From contig NZ_BAGE01000048.1 in the NCBI RefSeq assembly GCF_000308675.1, positions 179,099 to 243,098 of the forward strand: 64,000 nt of DNA, written 5' to 3'. The position numbers and the translations under genes are program-made. Shown here piece after piece: positions 32,904 to 40,619 of the stretch (position 1 is the first letter of the stretch; each line of letters starts with the position of its first letter). The notes beneath the pieces are model-generated. The model was not told the origin of the DNA. It made no database searches and saw only the letters and a list, made by a program, of their open reading frames with translations. The stretch is from Nocardia paucivorans NBRC 100373 (GTDB lineage Bacteria > Actinomycetota > Actinomycetes > Mycobacteriales > Mycobacteriaceae).

Positions 32904-33565
32904 CGGAGAACTCGCTCATCTGGAATTACTGCCTTTCGTCCATCGGAGACAATGCCTCGCGTCGCGACGGCGGCGACGACCTCCGCCAACAACCGTCGCT
33001 CGACAACCTTGATGCGCTCGTGCAGGCTCGCTTCGTCGTCATCGGGGAGCACCCGCACCGGCTCCTGCGCCAGAATCGGACCGGTATCGACACCCGCGTC
33101 GACCAGGTGGATGGTGGTCCCGGTGACCCGGACGCCGTAGGCCAATGCGTCCCGGACCCCATGTGTGCCCGGGAACGCGGGCAGCAGCGCGGGGTGGGAA
33201 TTGATGATGCGCCCGCCGAACCGGTCCAGGAAGGCGGGGCCCAACAGCCGCATGAATCCGGCGCAGACGACCAGCTCCGGCCGGTGGGCCGCCACCGCCT
33301 CGGTGAGGGCCACATCCCAGGCAGCGCGGTCGGGGTAGTCGCCCGGGGCGACCAGGAAATGCGGTAGGCCCGCGGCCACGGCGTGTTCGGTGGCGGGGCA
33401 GTCCCGGTCCACCCCCACCGCGGCGATCCGAGCCGGGTAGTCGGCGGCGGACGCGGCCTCGATGAGCGCGCGCAACAGTGAACCGGTGCCCGAGGCGAGT
33501 ACGACGAGGGTCGCCGGGTCGGCAGCGGAATGGGCCGGATCGGTCAGCGCTCTACTCCTGCACAT
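32900..33565 (-). CDS. purN: phosphoribosylglycinamide formyltransferase
   Basis: A protein of about 221 residues transferring formyl from 10-formyl-THF to GAR in purine synthesis. Conserved VLASGTGSLLRALIEA, VVCAGFMRLLGPAFLDRF, the catalytic NSHPALLPAFPG and VDAGVDTGPIL (with the essential Asp) are all visible. The start is uncertain: ATG 33565 gives a short extra N-terminus, and no nearer ATG or GTG exists. It overlaps purH and follows perM, the order conserved with M. tuberculosis. Confidence 0.95.
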   Translation of the reverse strand: MCRSRALTDPAHSAADPATLVVLASGTGSLLRALIEAASAADYPARIAAVGVDRDCPATEHAVAAGLPHFLVAPGDYPDRAAWDVALTEAVAAHRPELVVCAGFMRLLGPAFLDRFGGRIINSHPALLPAFPGTHGVRDALAYGVRVTGTTIHLVDAGVDTGPILAQEPVRVLPDDDEASLHERIKVVERRLLAEVVAAVATRGIVSDGRKAVIPDERVLR

Positions 33566-33717
33566 CGGTGGACGACGATCGGATGCCGCCGGGCCCGCAG
33601 ATGGGCGGCCCACGGCCGACGGGCGAAACATCGCACCGTCGAGTAGAGCCTAATGGACGCCGTCTTCCGCCCATTCGCCGACAGTCCACACCCGGTCGAG
33701 CGGGAGCGCCGAGGCGG

Positions 33718-35328
33718 TCAACGTCCACCGTCGCGGTCGGTTCCCGGCGGATCCACCTCGACCACCTCGGCGTCCACGATCTCCGCCGCGGAGTCGGCGG
33801 CCGCGGCCGGAGGCCGGACGATACCCTCGACCGACTCGTCCTCGACCAGTTCGGCGTCCAACTCCACCCGCGAGTGGGGATCCTCGGCGTAGAGCTCGAG
33901 AGATCGGTATCCGTCGTCCTCGATGTCTTCCTCGTCGAGGTGGTCTTCCTCGTCGAGGTGCTCCGCGGCATCGGTATCCGACGAACCGCCCGCGTCGGAC
34001 GAATCCGACGGGTCGGGGACATCGGTGTGGCCGAAACCGGCGAGGTAGTCGTCGTCGGACAGTCCGTCGTCGAAGTAGTCCTCGTAGTCCGGGTCGTAGC
34101 GGGTATCGGAACGACGCAGGATCGGCGTCCCGAACGAGACGACGAACAGCCTGGCGTACACCAGTCCCGCATATCCGGCCACCGCCAACCAGGCGAAGGT
34201 GACCGGCACGAAGAGCAGCGGTTCGAGGCCGATATGCCCGAAACCGCCGAGGGTGCCATCGGCCAGCCCGCCCAGCAGTGTCAAGGCGATGGTCGCCGCG
34301 GCCGCCGAACCCAGCAGGGCCCAGGGCGAGCCGATCCGGTCGTAGGAGAACCGCGCGATCTCGATCCCGCCGACCACCCCCGCGGCCGCCGGGATCAGCA
34401 GCAGGATCGGCCACCACACGGCGGGTGAACCGGTGGGCACGGCCGCGAGCACCGGCACCGCGGGCACCGGCCCGTGGACCGCGGTGAACACCCCGACCGA
34501 GGAATCGCCCAGTTGCGCGCCGGACCCCACCAGCACCCCTACCGCCGCGACCGCGACATTGGGCAGATACAGCAGGGACAGCACGGTCAACCCGAGCACG
34601 CCGACGAAATTGCCGGCGTGCTGATAGCTCTCCCCCAATCGCGACCACTGCGCCAACGCGGCGAGAACTACGACCACCGCACCCGCGCCGAGCAACCGCA
34701 GCACCGTCCGCCCGGCCACATAACCGGCCGCCACCACGTCGTAGGGAAGCCACTCGAATATCTGCCGATGACACCGTATCGCCACCGCGCAGGACGCCGC
34801 CCCCAGATGTAGAACCAGCACCCAGGTGAAGGCCGTCAACGGGTTCGGAGGTTGGAGCGGGACGACCCCGGCGGCGTCCTCGGTGACGGCCAGACACACC
34901 GCGGTGATCAACAGCGGCCCGCCCACCGCCGCACCGAACAACCATCCCAGCTCGGCTCGCGTCGGATCCTCGTCGACCGCGTGCAGGCATTCTCGGGTGG
35001 CCGCCCACAACAGCGCCGCGGTCGGTAACAGCGGCAGAATTCCCAGGGTGGTGGTGCCGATGACCAACGGAACCTGATGCACGGCAAGCCAACCGGCCGC
35101 CACCGCGCCACTGACGCCGGTGAGATCGCTACCCGAGGTGAGCAAGGTGGCCAGTACCGCGATCACGATGAACGCGAGGGCGAAGGCCGCAGGCCGAGCG
35201 GCCACGAAGAGTAGTACCCGCGCGCGGTCGGGCGGCAACGACAACAAGCCCAGTTCCTCGACCGGTTCCGGCGATGCGCTGCGGAGTCCGGGGTTTCGGC
35301 GGGCAAGCGAGTTACGCGGGGCACTCAT
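33718..35328 (-). CDS. perM: PerM-like divisome membrane protein (DUF6350)
   Basis: A 536-residue polytopic protein. About ten hydrophobic segments fill residues ~40-420; the last ~110 residues are cytoplasmic and strongly acidic (DPDYEDYFDDGLSDDDY and later Asp/Glu runs). Family and position directly before purN-purH match PerM (Rv0955), which stabilises FtsB in the divisome and is needed for persistence in M. tuberculosis. The acidic tail is variable in the family. No catalytic motif is expected. Confidence 0.87.
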   Translation of the reverse strand: MSAPRNSLARRNPGLRSASPEPVEELGLLSLPPDRARVLLFVAARPAAFALAFIVIAVLATLLTSGSDLTGVSGAVAAGWLAVHQVPLVIGTTTLGILPLLPTAALLWAATRECLHAVDEDPTRAELGWLFGAAVGGPLLITAVCLAVTEDAAGVVPLQPPNPLTAFTWVLVLHLGAASCAVAIRCHRQIFEWLPYDVVAAGYVAGRTVLRLLGAGAVVVVLAALAQWSRLGESYQHAGNFVGVLGLTVLSLLYLPNVAVAAVGVLVGSGAQLGDSSVGVFTAVHGPVPAVPVLAAVPTGSPAVWWPILLLIPAAAGVVGGIEIARFSYDRIGSPWALLGSAAAATIALTLLGGLADGTLGGFGHIGLEPLLFVPVTFAWLAVAGYAGLVYARLFVVSFGTPILRRSDTRYDPDYEDYFDDGLSDDDYLAGFGHTDVPDPSDSSDAGGSSDTDAAEHLDEEDHLDEEDIEDDGYRSLELYAEDPHSRVELDAELVEDESVEGIVRPPAAAADSAAEIVDAEVVEVDPPGTDRDGGR

Positions 35329-35399
35329 GGAATTCAGGGTGGCAGCTGCCCCGGCGGGAGCGGCTCAGGCGCGCCGCACCGGGGCGAGCCGCCAACCGA

Positions 35400-36347
35400 C
35401 TACTTGTTCTCGTCCGAAGGACGGAACGCCTTGGTGGCATCGGACGCGGGGTCCGCGGCCTGATCGCCACCGAACGGCTGACCCGGCTGGCCGGGCTGGG
35501 GCTGACCGTAACCCTGCTGGGGCTGACCGTAACCCTGCTGCGGCTGCTGACCGTACTGCTGCTGACCCTGCTGCGCGTACGGCTGCTGACCGTAACCCTG
35601 CTGCGGCTGCTGGCCATACTGCTGCTGACCCTGCTGCGCGTACGGCTGCTGACCGTAACCCTGCTGCGGCTGCTGGCCATACTGCTGCTGACCGTAACCC
35701 TGCTGAGCCTGCTGAGCCTGCTGACCGTACTGCTGCTGGCCGTACTGCTGCTGGGCCTGCTGGCCGTACTGCTGGGCCTGCTGGCCGTACTGCTGCTGGC
35801 CGAAGCCGGTCGGAGATGCCGGACGCGCCGCGGGTTCCGACAGGATGCCCGTTTGGAACAGCAATACGGCGATCGCGAGACCGGCCTGCACGAGCGTCAG
35901 CAGCAGCACCAGCCAGAAACCGATCTCGGTCTTGACGCCGTCGGGGAAGCTGAACATCTGGAACAGCGCGGTGAAGAAGCTACCGGCCGCGACCGCGGCG
36001 GAAGCACCGATCCAGTTCTGCTTCGGCAACAGTGACAGACCGGCCAGCAGCGCGGCGATCAACACGAATCCCGGGAACGCAGGCTCGAACTCGAAAATGT
36101 TCGCGGAGCTGTCCGAGCTGTACCCAGACGGCACATCGCGACCCACATAGCTCAGGAAGCCGAGCAGGAAGTTGATCACACCGACCGCGGCGGCACCGAT
36201 GGTCAGGAAGAACGGAAGGCCCTTCCCCCCGGCGCCGGTAGCACTCGCGCCCGCCGCGCCCCCGGGCGCCGCCTGAACGGGGTTGGACGGAACGGAGGGA
36301 TTCTGCGCGGGTTGGTTGTACCCGGAGCCCCCGGTCGGGTATGACAT
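35400..36347 (-). CDS. DUF5336 membrane protein with Q/G/Y repeat tail
   Basis: A 315-residue protein like the M. tuberculosis Rv0954 antigen family. A disordered N-terminus (~1-40) precedes four membrane segments (~42-65, 88-108, 112-135 and 143-168). The last ~140 residues are almost only Gln, Gly, Tyr, Pro and Ala (YGQQ, QGYGQQPYAQQ), a prion-like low-complexity tail built partly from a 63-bp DNA repeat. It lies between sucCD and perM. Rv0954 has been reported in the divisome or septal region; a scaffolding role for the tail is inference. Confidence 0.88.
   Translation of the reverse strand: MSYPTGGSGYNQPAQNPSVPSNPVQAAPGGAAGASATGAGGKGLPFFLTIGAAAVGVINFLLGFLSYVGRDVPSGYSSDSSANIFEFEPAFPGFVLIAALLAGLSLLPKQNWIGASAAVAAGSFFTALFQMFSFPDGVKTEIGFWLVLLLTLVQAGLAIAVLLFQTGILSEPAARPASPTGFGQQQYGQQAQQYGQQAQQQYGQQQYGQQAQQAQQGYGQQQYGQQPQQGYGQQPYAQQGQQQYGQQPQQGYGQQPYAQQGQQQYGQQPQQGYGQPQQGYGQPQPGQPGQPFGGDQAADPASDATKAFRPSDENK
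35525..35713. repeat. 63-bp tandem repeat (two full copies and a partial third) inside the DUF5336 gene
   Basis: Units beginning at 35525, 35588 and 35651 share the same sequence in register with very few changes and keep the reading frame (21 residues per unit, on the minus strand YGQQPQQGYGQQ...). Shorter CTG-rich sub-repeats continue to about 35800. A likely site of length variation between strains. Confidence 0.88.
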
Positions 36348-36507
36348 GTCGTCTTCTCCTAGGTCGAGTCATACGTGTTTCACGGCTGAGTCCCTCTTGA
36401 CGCTACTGCACACGCGCGCCGAGAGCATCACCGAACAATCCCAACTGTGGACAACCGAAATGGCCGTATGCACCGGAATACCCATCGAACGACGGTGATC
36501 ACACGAT

Positions 36508-36538
36508 GGAGGCCGCCCGCGACAAGCGAACGGCCTCC
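36508..36538 (-). terminator. hairpin terminator after sucD
   Basis: GGAGGCCG (36508-36515) pairs with CGGCCTCC (36531-36538) around a 15-base loop, about 40 bp past the sucD stop and upstream of the DUF5336 gene on the same strand. Confidence 0.65.
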
Positions 36539-36576
36539 GAATCGTTTCGGCATCCCGATGCCGACCGACTATCCGA

Positions 36577-37491
36577 TCAGGCGGAGACGCTGGCCTTCTC
36601 CAGAATCTCGCGGGCCAGCGCGGCGGTCTCCGACGGGGTCTTGCCGACCTTCACACCGGCGGCCTCCAGCGCGTCCTTCTTCGCCTGGGCGGTGCCCGAG
36701 GAACCGGAGACGATGGCGCCCGCATGCCCCATGGTCTTGCCTTCGGGGGCGGTGAACCCGGCCACGTAGCCGACGACCGGCTTGGTGACGTTCTCCTTGA
36801 TGTAGGCCGCGGCCCGCTCCTCGGCGTCACCACCGATCTCGCCGATCATCACGATCAGCTTGGTCTCCGGGTCCTTCTCGAACGCCTCGATGGCGTCGAT
36901 GTGGGTGGTGCCGATAATCGGGTCACCGCCGATGCCGATCGAGGTGGAGAAGCCGAAATCGCGCAGCTCGTACATCATCTGGTAGGTCAGCGTGCCCGAC
37001 TTGGACACCAGACCGATCGGGCCCTTGCCGGTGATGTTGGCCGGGGTGATGCCGACCAGCGATTCGCCGGGGGTGATGATGCCGGGGCAGTTCGGGCCGA
37101 TGATCCGGGTCTTGTTGCCCTTCTCCACGTTGTAGGCCCAAGCGTAAGCGGTGTCCTGCACCGGGATGCCCTCGGTGATCACCACCAGCAGCGGGATTTC
37201 GGCGTCGATGGCCTCGATGATGGCGTCCTTGGCGAACTTCGGCGGGACGAACGCGATCGACACGTCGGCGCCGGTCTTCTCGATGGCCTCGGCGACCGTA
37301 CCGAACACCGGCAGCTCGACGGCATTGCCGTCGGAGTCGGTGTGCGAGACGGTGGTGCCGGCCTTACGGGCGTTCACACCGCCGACGATCTGGGTGCCCG
37401 CCTTGAGCATGAGCGCGGTGTGCTTGGTGCCTTCGCCGCCGGTGATGCCCTGGACGATGACCTTGGAGTCTTTGTTGAGGAAGATAGACAT
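36577..37491 (-). CDS. sucD: succinyl-CoA synthetase alpha subunit
   Basis: A 304-residue SucD. The N-terminal CoA-binding Rossmann domain carries VIVQGITGGEGTKHT and the PNCPGIITPGE loop. The C-terminal domain contains the phospho-histidine H256 in MGHAGAIVSGSSG. With SucC it interconverts succinyl-CoA and succinate with substrate-level phosphorylation in the TCA cycle. It lies 23 bp downstream of sucC and is complete. Confidence 0.97.
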   Translation of the reverse strand: MSIFLNKDSKVIVQGITGGEGTKHTALMLKAGTQIVGGVNARKAGTTVSHTDSDGNAVELPVFGTVAEAIEKTGADVSIAFVPPKFAKDAIIEAIDAEIPLLVVITEGIPVQDTAYAWAYNVEKGNKTRIIGPNCPGIITPGESLVGITPANITGKGPIGLVSKSGTLTYQMMYELRDFGFSTSIGIGGDPIIGTTHIDAIEAFEKDPETKLIVMIGEIGGDAEERAAAYIKENVTKPVVGYVAGFTAPEGKTMGHAGAIVSGSSGTAQAKKDALEAAGVKVGKTPSETAALAREILEKASVSA

Positions 37492-37514
37492 CTGTTCTTG
37501 TCCTTACTCGGGCG

Positions 37515-38678
37515 TCAGCGCGCGGCCAGTTCGGCGGCCTTGTCGGCGCCTTCGTCCATTGTCTGGGCCAGCGTCACCAGCGGGTGCGCGGCCTCGGCGA
37601 GGATCTTGCGACCCTCTTCCACTCGGTTGCCGTCGAGCCGGACGACCAGCGGCTTGGTGGCCGAGTCACCCAGGATCTCCAGCGCCTTCACGATGCCGTT
37701 GGCGACGGCGTCGCATGCGGTGATACCGCCGAACACGTTGACGAATACGCTCTTGACCTGCTCATCGCCCAGGATGACGTCCAGGCCGTTGGCCATCACC
37801 TCGGCGGAGGCGCCGCCACCGATGTCGAGGAAGTTGGCGGGCTTGACACCGTTGTGCTTCTCACCGGCGTAGGCGACCACGTCCAGGGTGGACATGACCA
37901 GACCGGCGCCGTTGCCGATGATGCCGACCTCGCCGTCGAGCTTGACGTAGTTGAGGTCGTTCTCCTTGGCCTTCAGCTCCAGCGGGTCGGTGGCGTCCTT
38001 GTCGGCGAACGCGGCGTGGTCGGGGTGCCGGAACTCGGCGTTCTCGTCCAGCGTCACCTTGCCGTCGAGCGCCAGGATCTCGTTGTCCGGGGTGCGGACC
38101 AGCGGGTTGACCTCCACCAGGGTGGCGTCTTCTTCGATGAAGACCTCCCACAGCTTCTGGATGGTCACTGCGGCGGCGTCGAGGATATCGGCGGGCAGAT
38201 GTCCCTGCTCGGCGATGGACCGGGCGAAGGCGAGGTCGACACCCTTGACCGCGTCGACCGGCACCTTGGCCAACCGCTCCGGCTTGGTCGCGGCCACTTC
38301 CTCGATCTCCATACCGCCCTCGACCGAGCACATGGCCAGATAGGTCCGGTTGGCGCGATCGAGCAGGAAGGAGATGTAGTACTCCTCCGCGATGTCCTTG
38401 GCCTCGGCGACCAGAAGCTTCTTGACGATATGGCCCTTGATATCGAGGCCCAGGATGTTGTTCGCGTGGGTGAAGGCGTCGTCTGCGGTGGCGGCGTACT
38501 TCACGCCACCGGCCTTACCGCGGCCACCGGTTTTGACCTGGGCCTTGATCATCACCGGCTTGCCGATTTCCTGCGCAATGGCGCGGGCGTCCTCGGCAGT
38601 GTCGGTCACGCGGCCTTCCGACGAAGGCACTCCGTGCTTAACGAAGAGCTCCTTCGCCTGATATTCGAAGAGATCCAT
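37515..38678 (-). CDS. sucC: succinyl-CoA synthetase beta subunit
   Basis: A 387-residue SucC: N-terminal MDLFEYQAKELFVKHGVP and ATP-grasp domain (GGRGKAGGVKYA, VEVNPLVRTPDNEILALDGK), then the C-terminal ligase domain with GNGAGLVMSTLDVVAYAG and NVFGGITACDAVANGIV. First gene of the sucCD operon, with a ~620-bp upstream region that it shares with the divergent M23 gene. Confidence 0.97.
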   Translation of the reverse strand: MDLFEYQAKELFVKHGVPSSEGRVTDTAEDARAIAQEIGKPVMIKAQVKTGGRGKAGGVKYAATADDAFTHANNILGLDIKGHIVKKLLVAEAKDIAEEYYISFLLDRANRTYLAMCSVEGGMEIEEVAATKPERLAKVPVDAVKGVDLAFARSIAEQGHLPADILDAAAVTIQKLWEVFIEEDATLVEVNPLVRTPDNEILALDGKVTLDENAEFRHPDHAAFADKDATDPLELKAKENDLNYVKLDGEVGIIGNGAGLVMSTLDVVAYAGEKHNGVKPANFLDIGGGASAEVMANGLDVILGDEQVKSVFVNVFGGITACDAVANGIVKALEILGDSATKPLVVRLDGNRVEEGRKILAEAAHPLVTLAQTMDEGADKAAELAAR

Positions 38679-38801
38679 GTATTCACCGTCTCGTCTGCGT
38701 TGTCATGACAACGACTTTGTTGGCGGCCCGACGTCGGAAGCGGGTCGGGTCGGACTCTAACCAGTTGGATGGACGGCCGATCGGGCACGTTCATAGTAAG
38801 T

Positions 38802-38872
38802 GGCGCAGGTCACGGGACCTGCGCCGGGGACGACAAAACCGCTGGCCAAGGCTACTGACGAGTAGCTTTTTT
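38802..38872 (+). ncRNA. candidate small RNA or leader with intrinsic terminator
   Basis: A perfect 10-bp hairpin (GGCGCAGGTC/GACCTGCGCC, 4-base loop) is followed 25 bp later by GCTACT-GACG-AGTAGC and six T residues, a textbook intrinsic terminator on the + strand. CATAGT at 38792-38797 could be a -10 box. T-run terminators are scarce in this window, so this compact ~70-nt unit stands out. It could be a free small RNA or a terminated leader of the M23 transcript. No known family recognised. Confidence 0.5.
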
Positions 38873-39130
38873 CGAACGCCGCCCTCTCGTTCTCGCAACC
38901 CGCCATCCGACGATCCACCCCTCGGACCAACCCGCAATCCACACCCTCGATGCGGCGACCATATCGTGCTGCTATCGTGACCTACCTCACGGAAACGCCG
39001 ACGAGGAACGCACCACTTGCCGCGTCGCAATCATTTCGTTACCGTCAGAGACGGTCGATGTCACAGCGCGATCACAACTTTTGATAGAAACCGTTGATCC
39101 CGCTGATATTTCGACCTCAGTGAGCATGAC

Positions 39131-39136
39131 AGGAGG
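39131..39136 (+). promoter_or_regulatory. AGGAGG ribosome-binding site for an upstream ORF
   Basis: A perfect AGGAGG lies eight bases before TTG 39145, whereas the M23 start at 39303 has no good site of its own. This is what makes the upstream frame worth listing. Confidence 0.5.
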
Positions 39137-39144
39137 ACGGCAGC

Positions 39145-39306
39145 TTGAGGCAGCACCGCGCTCCGCAAGGGCAGCACCGCACATCCCACGGGCAACGCGG
39201 TCCCACATCATCGCGCCATTGCTGTTTCATACCCCGTCGTTCCGTCTTCAATCCTTCGGCGCCGCATTCCGGCACTGACGACTTCCGGATGCGACTCGGC
39301 CGATGA
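39145..39306 (+). CDS. possible 53-residue leader ORF coupled to the M23 gene
   Basis: From TTG 39145 a frame of 53 codons (rich in Arg, His, Ser and Pro) ends in TGA overlapping the M23 start codon (ATGA). A perfect AGGAGG precedes it. Codon use is not convincingly that of a functional protein, so the act of translating it, coupling ribosomes to the M23 gene, may be its purpose. Confidence 0.35.
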   Translation: MRQHRAPQGQHRTSHGQRGPTSSRHCCFIPRRSVFNPSAPHSGTDDFRMRLGR

Positions 39307-40583
39307 ACCACAGCCTCACCCCTCAGTCCGCTCATCGCCCCCGGGCGGGTCATCGTTACCGCGACGACAGCGAGCCCTACGAGCACTTCTCCGCGTTCGA
39401 TGCTCCGCCGGCCGACGCCCATATCCGGCGGAACAATCTTCCTGCCGCGGCCGCCCAGTACGCGGCCACCCATGACAACGGCGCGACCTACAACTTCTGG
39501 GCCGACAACAACGCCTGGGCCAATAATCAAGCCCCCGCGAATCACGCCCCCGCCGCCGACGCCAACTGGTCCGCCGCGCCGGAGCAGAGCGCATGGCCGG
39601 AGAGCCAGACCTGGGACGCGAGCCAGGACTGGCAGGCCGACCAGACCTGGAACACCGGCCAGGATTGGGGCGAGGCCCGCTCCTGGACCGACGGGCACAC
39701 CGGCCCGGTCGAAACCTATTGGGGCAACGCACCGGCCGATCACCCCACCACCCTGGCGGAGGCCACTCGACAGGCGGACGAGACCGAGGACCCCGATGAG
39801 GCGACCGATCCGGGCACCCTCGCCCGGCGGGCCCGCTCCGGTGGCGCACACCGAGTGCCCGCTCCCCCCGGAGCCCTCAAGGGCCGGGCTGTGGCCGCCG
39901 CGGTGGCGGCCGGCGCGGTGGTCGCCGCGGGACAGTGCGCGCTCGCCGAGACCGGTGAACAGCAGCAGATCACCGACTACGAGGCCGCGGGCCACACCCA
40001 GGCGCTCGCCGCGCAGCCGGTGAGCGATACGATCCCGGCCGCACAACCCACCGCCGACGCCCATTCCCCACAGATGCTGGCCATCGGAGCGGAACCGAAC
40101 ATCAGCCAGTTCGGCGAGATGTTGCAGAACGGGCAGGAATACGCCAAGCAGCTCGCCGAAGCCGAAGCGGCCAAGATGCGACCGCTGTTCGCCAAGTTCG
40201 CCAATGGCGCCTTCACCTCCGGATTCGGTGCCCGCTGGGGGGTGCAGCATCTGGGCGTGGATGTTGCCGCCCCGATCGGCACCCCCATCTACGCGGTTGC
40301 CGACGGTTTGGTGATCGATGCCGGTCCGGCGGCCGGTTTCGGTATGTGGGTGCGGCTTCAGCACGACGACGGCACCGTCACCGTCTACGGACATGTGGAC
40401 ACCACCACCGTCTCGGTGGGTGAGTACGTACTGGCGGGCGATCAGATCGCCACGGTGGGCAACCGGGGCTTCTCCACCGGTCCCCATGTGCATTTCGAGG
40501 TGTGGCTCAACGGCAGCGACAAGATCGACCCGCTGCCCTGGCTGGCCACCCGCGGAATCAGCCTCGGCCAGCGGACCGAATGA
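39303..40583 (+). CDS. M23-family (LytM) peptidase-domain protein
   Basis: A 426-residue protein. The first ~180 residues are a disordered cytoplasmic region rich in Trp, Asn, Asp and Ala (repeated SQxWxAxQ-like pieces). A membrane or signal segment follows at ~199-220 (GRAVAAAVAAGAVVAAGQCALAE), then a helical spacer and a LytM/M23 domain: GFGARWGVQHLGVDVAAPIG with zinc ligands H and D, and the HVHFEVW end motif with further ligand histidine(s). The metal site appears intact, so it should cleave peptidoglycan cross-links. It is the positional equivalent of Rv0950c between sucC and pcrA. Confidence 0.9.
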   Translation: MNHSLTPQSAHRPRAGHRYRDDSEPYEHFSAFDAPPADAHIRRNNLPAAAAQYAATHDNGATYNFWADNNAWANNQAPANHAPAADANWSAAPEQSAWPESQTWDASQDWQADQTWNTGQDWGEARSWTDGHTGPVETYWGNAPADHPTTLAEATRQADETEDPDEATDPGTLARRARSGGAHRVPAPPGALKGRAVAAAVAAGAVVAAGQCALAETGEQQQITDYEAAGHTQALAAQPVSDTIPAAQPTADAHSPQMLAIGAEPNISQFGEMLQNGQEYAKQLAEAEAAKMRPLFAKFANGAFTSGFGARWGVQHLGVDVAAPIGTPIYAVADGLVIDAGPAAGFGMWVRLQHDDGTVTVYGHVDTTTVSVGEYVLAGDQIATVGNRGFSTGPHVHFEVWLNGSDKIDPLPWLATRGISLGQRTE

Positions 40584-40586
40584 CAG

Positions 40587-40614
40587 GTCGGCCGCACGCG
40601 AACGTGCGGCCGAC
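40587..40614. terminator. bidirectional hairpin terminator
   Basis: GTCGGCCGCACG and CGTGCGGCCGAC form a perfect 12-bp stem with a CGAA loop, starting 3 bp after the M23 stop and 6 bp before the pcrA stop. It serves both convergent genes. Confidence 0.88.
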
Positions 40615-40619
40615 TGCGC

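Larger units (their letters stand above)
38679..39302. other. long divergent intergenic region (sucC / M23)
   Basis: About 620 bp. The left part must hold the sucC promoter. It contains a two-hairpin element ending in a T-run (38802-38872) that looks like a small RNA or an attenuator. The right part holds an AGGAGG site and a coupled upstream reading frame leading into the M23 gene. I looked for a ydaO-type c-di-AMP riboswitch, common before such peptidase genes, and did not see its conserved pieces. Confidence 0.6.

Noticed and set aside
31335..33140. 601-codon rightward frame
   Set aside because: Antisense shadow across purH and part of purN; no motif.
33478..34428. 316-codon rightward frame opposite perM
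   Set aside because: Mirror of the acidic tail and membrane helices of perM; no independent support.
35500..35800. CRISPR-like or regulatory repeats
   Set aside because: Repeats are in frame inside the DUF5336 gene and fully explained by its Q/G/Y tail.
39081..39278. 65-codon frame upstream of the M23 gene
   Set aside because: Same frame as the M23 gene but closed by a stop before it, with no ribosome site at its start; the TTG frame with AGGAGG is better supported.
38679..39302. ydaO-type c-di-AMP riboswitch before the M23 gene
   Set aside because: Expected from related peptidase genes, but its conserved sequence blocks were not seen.
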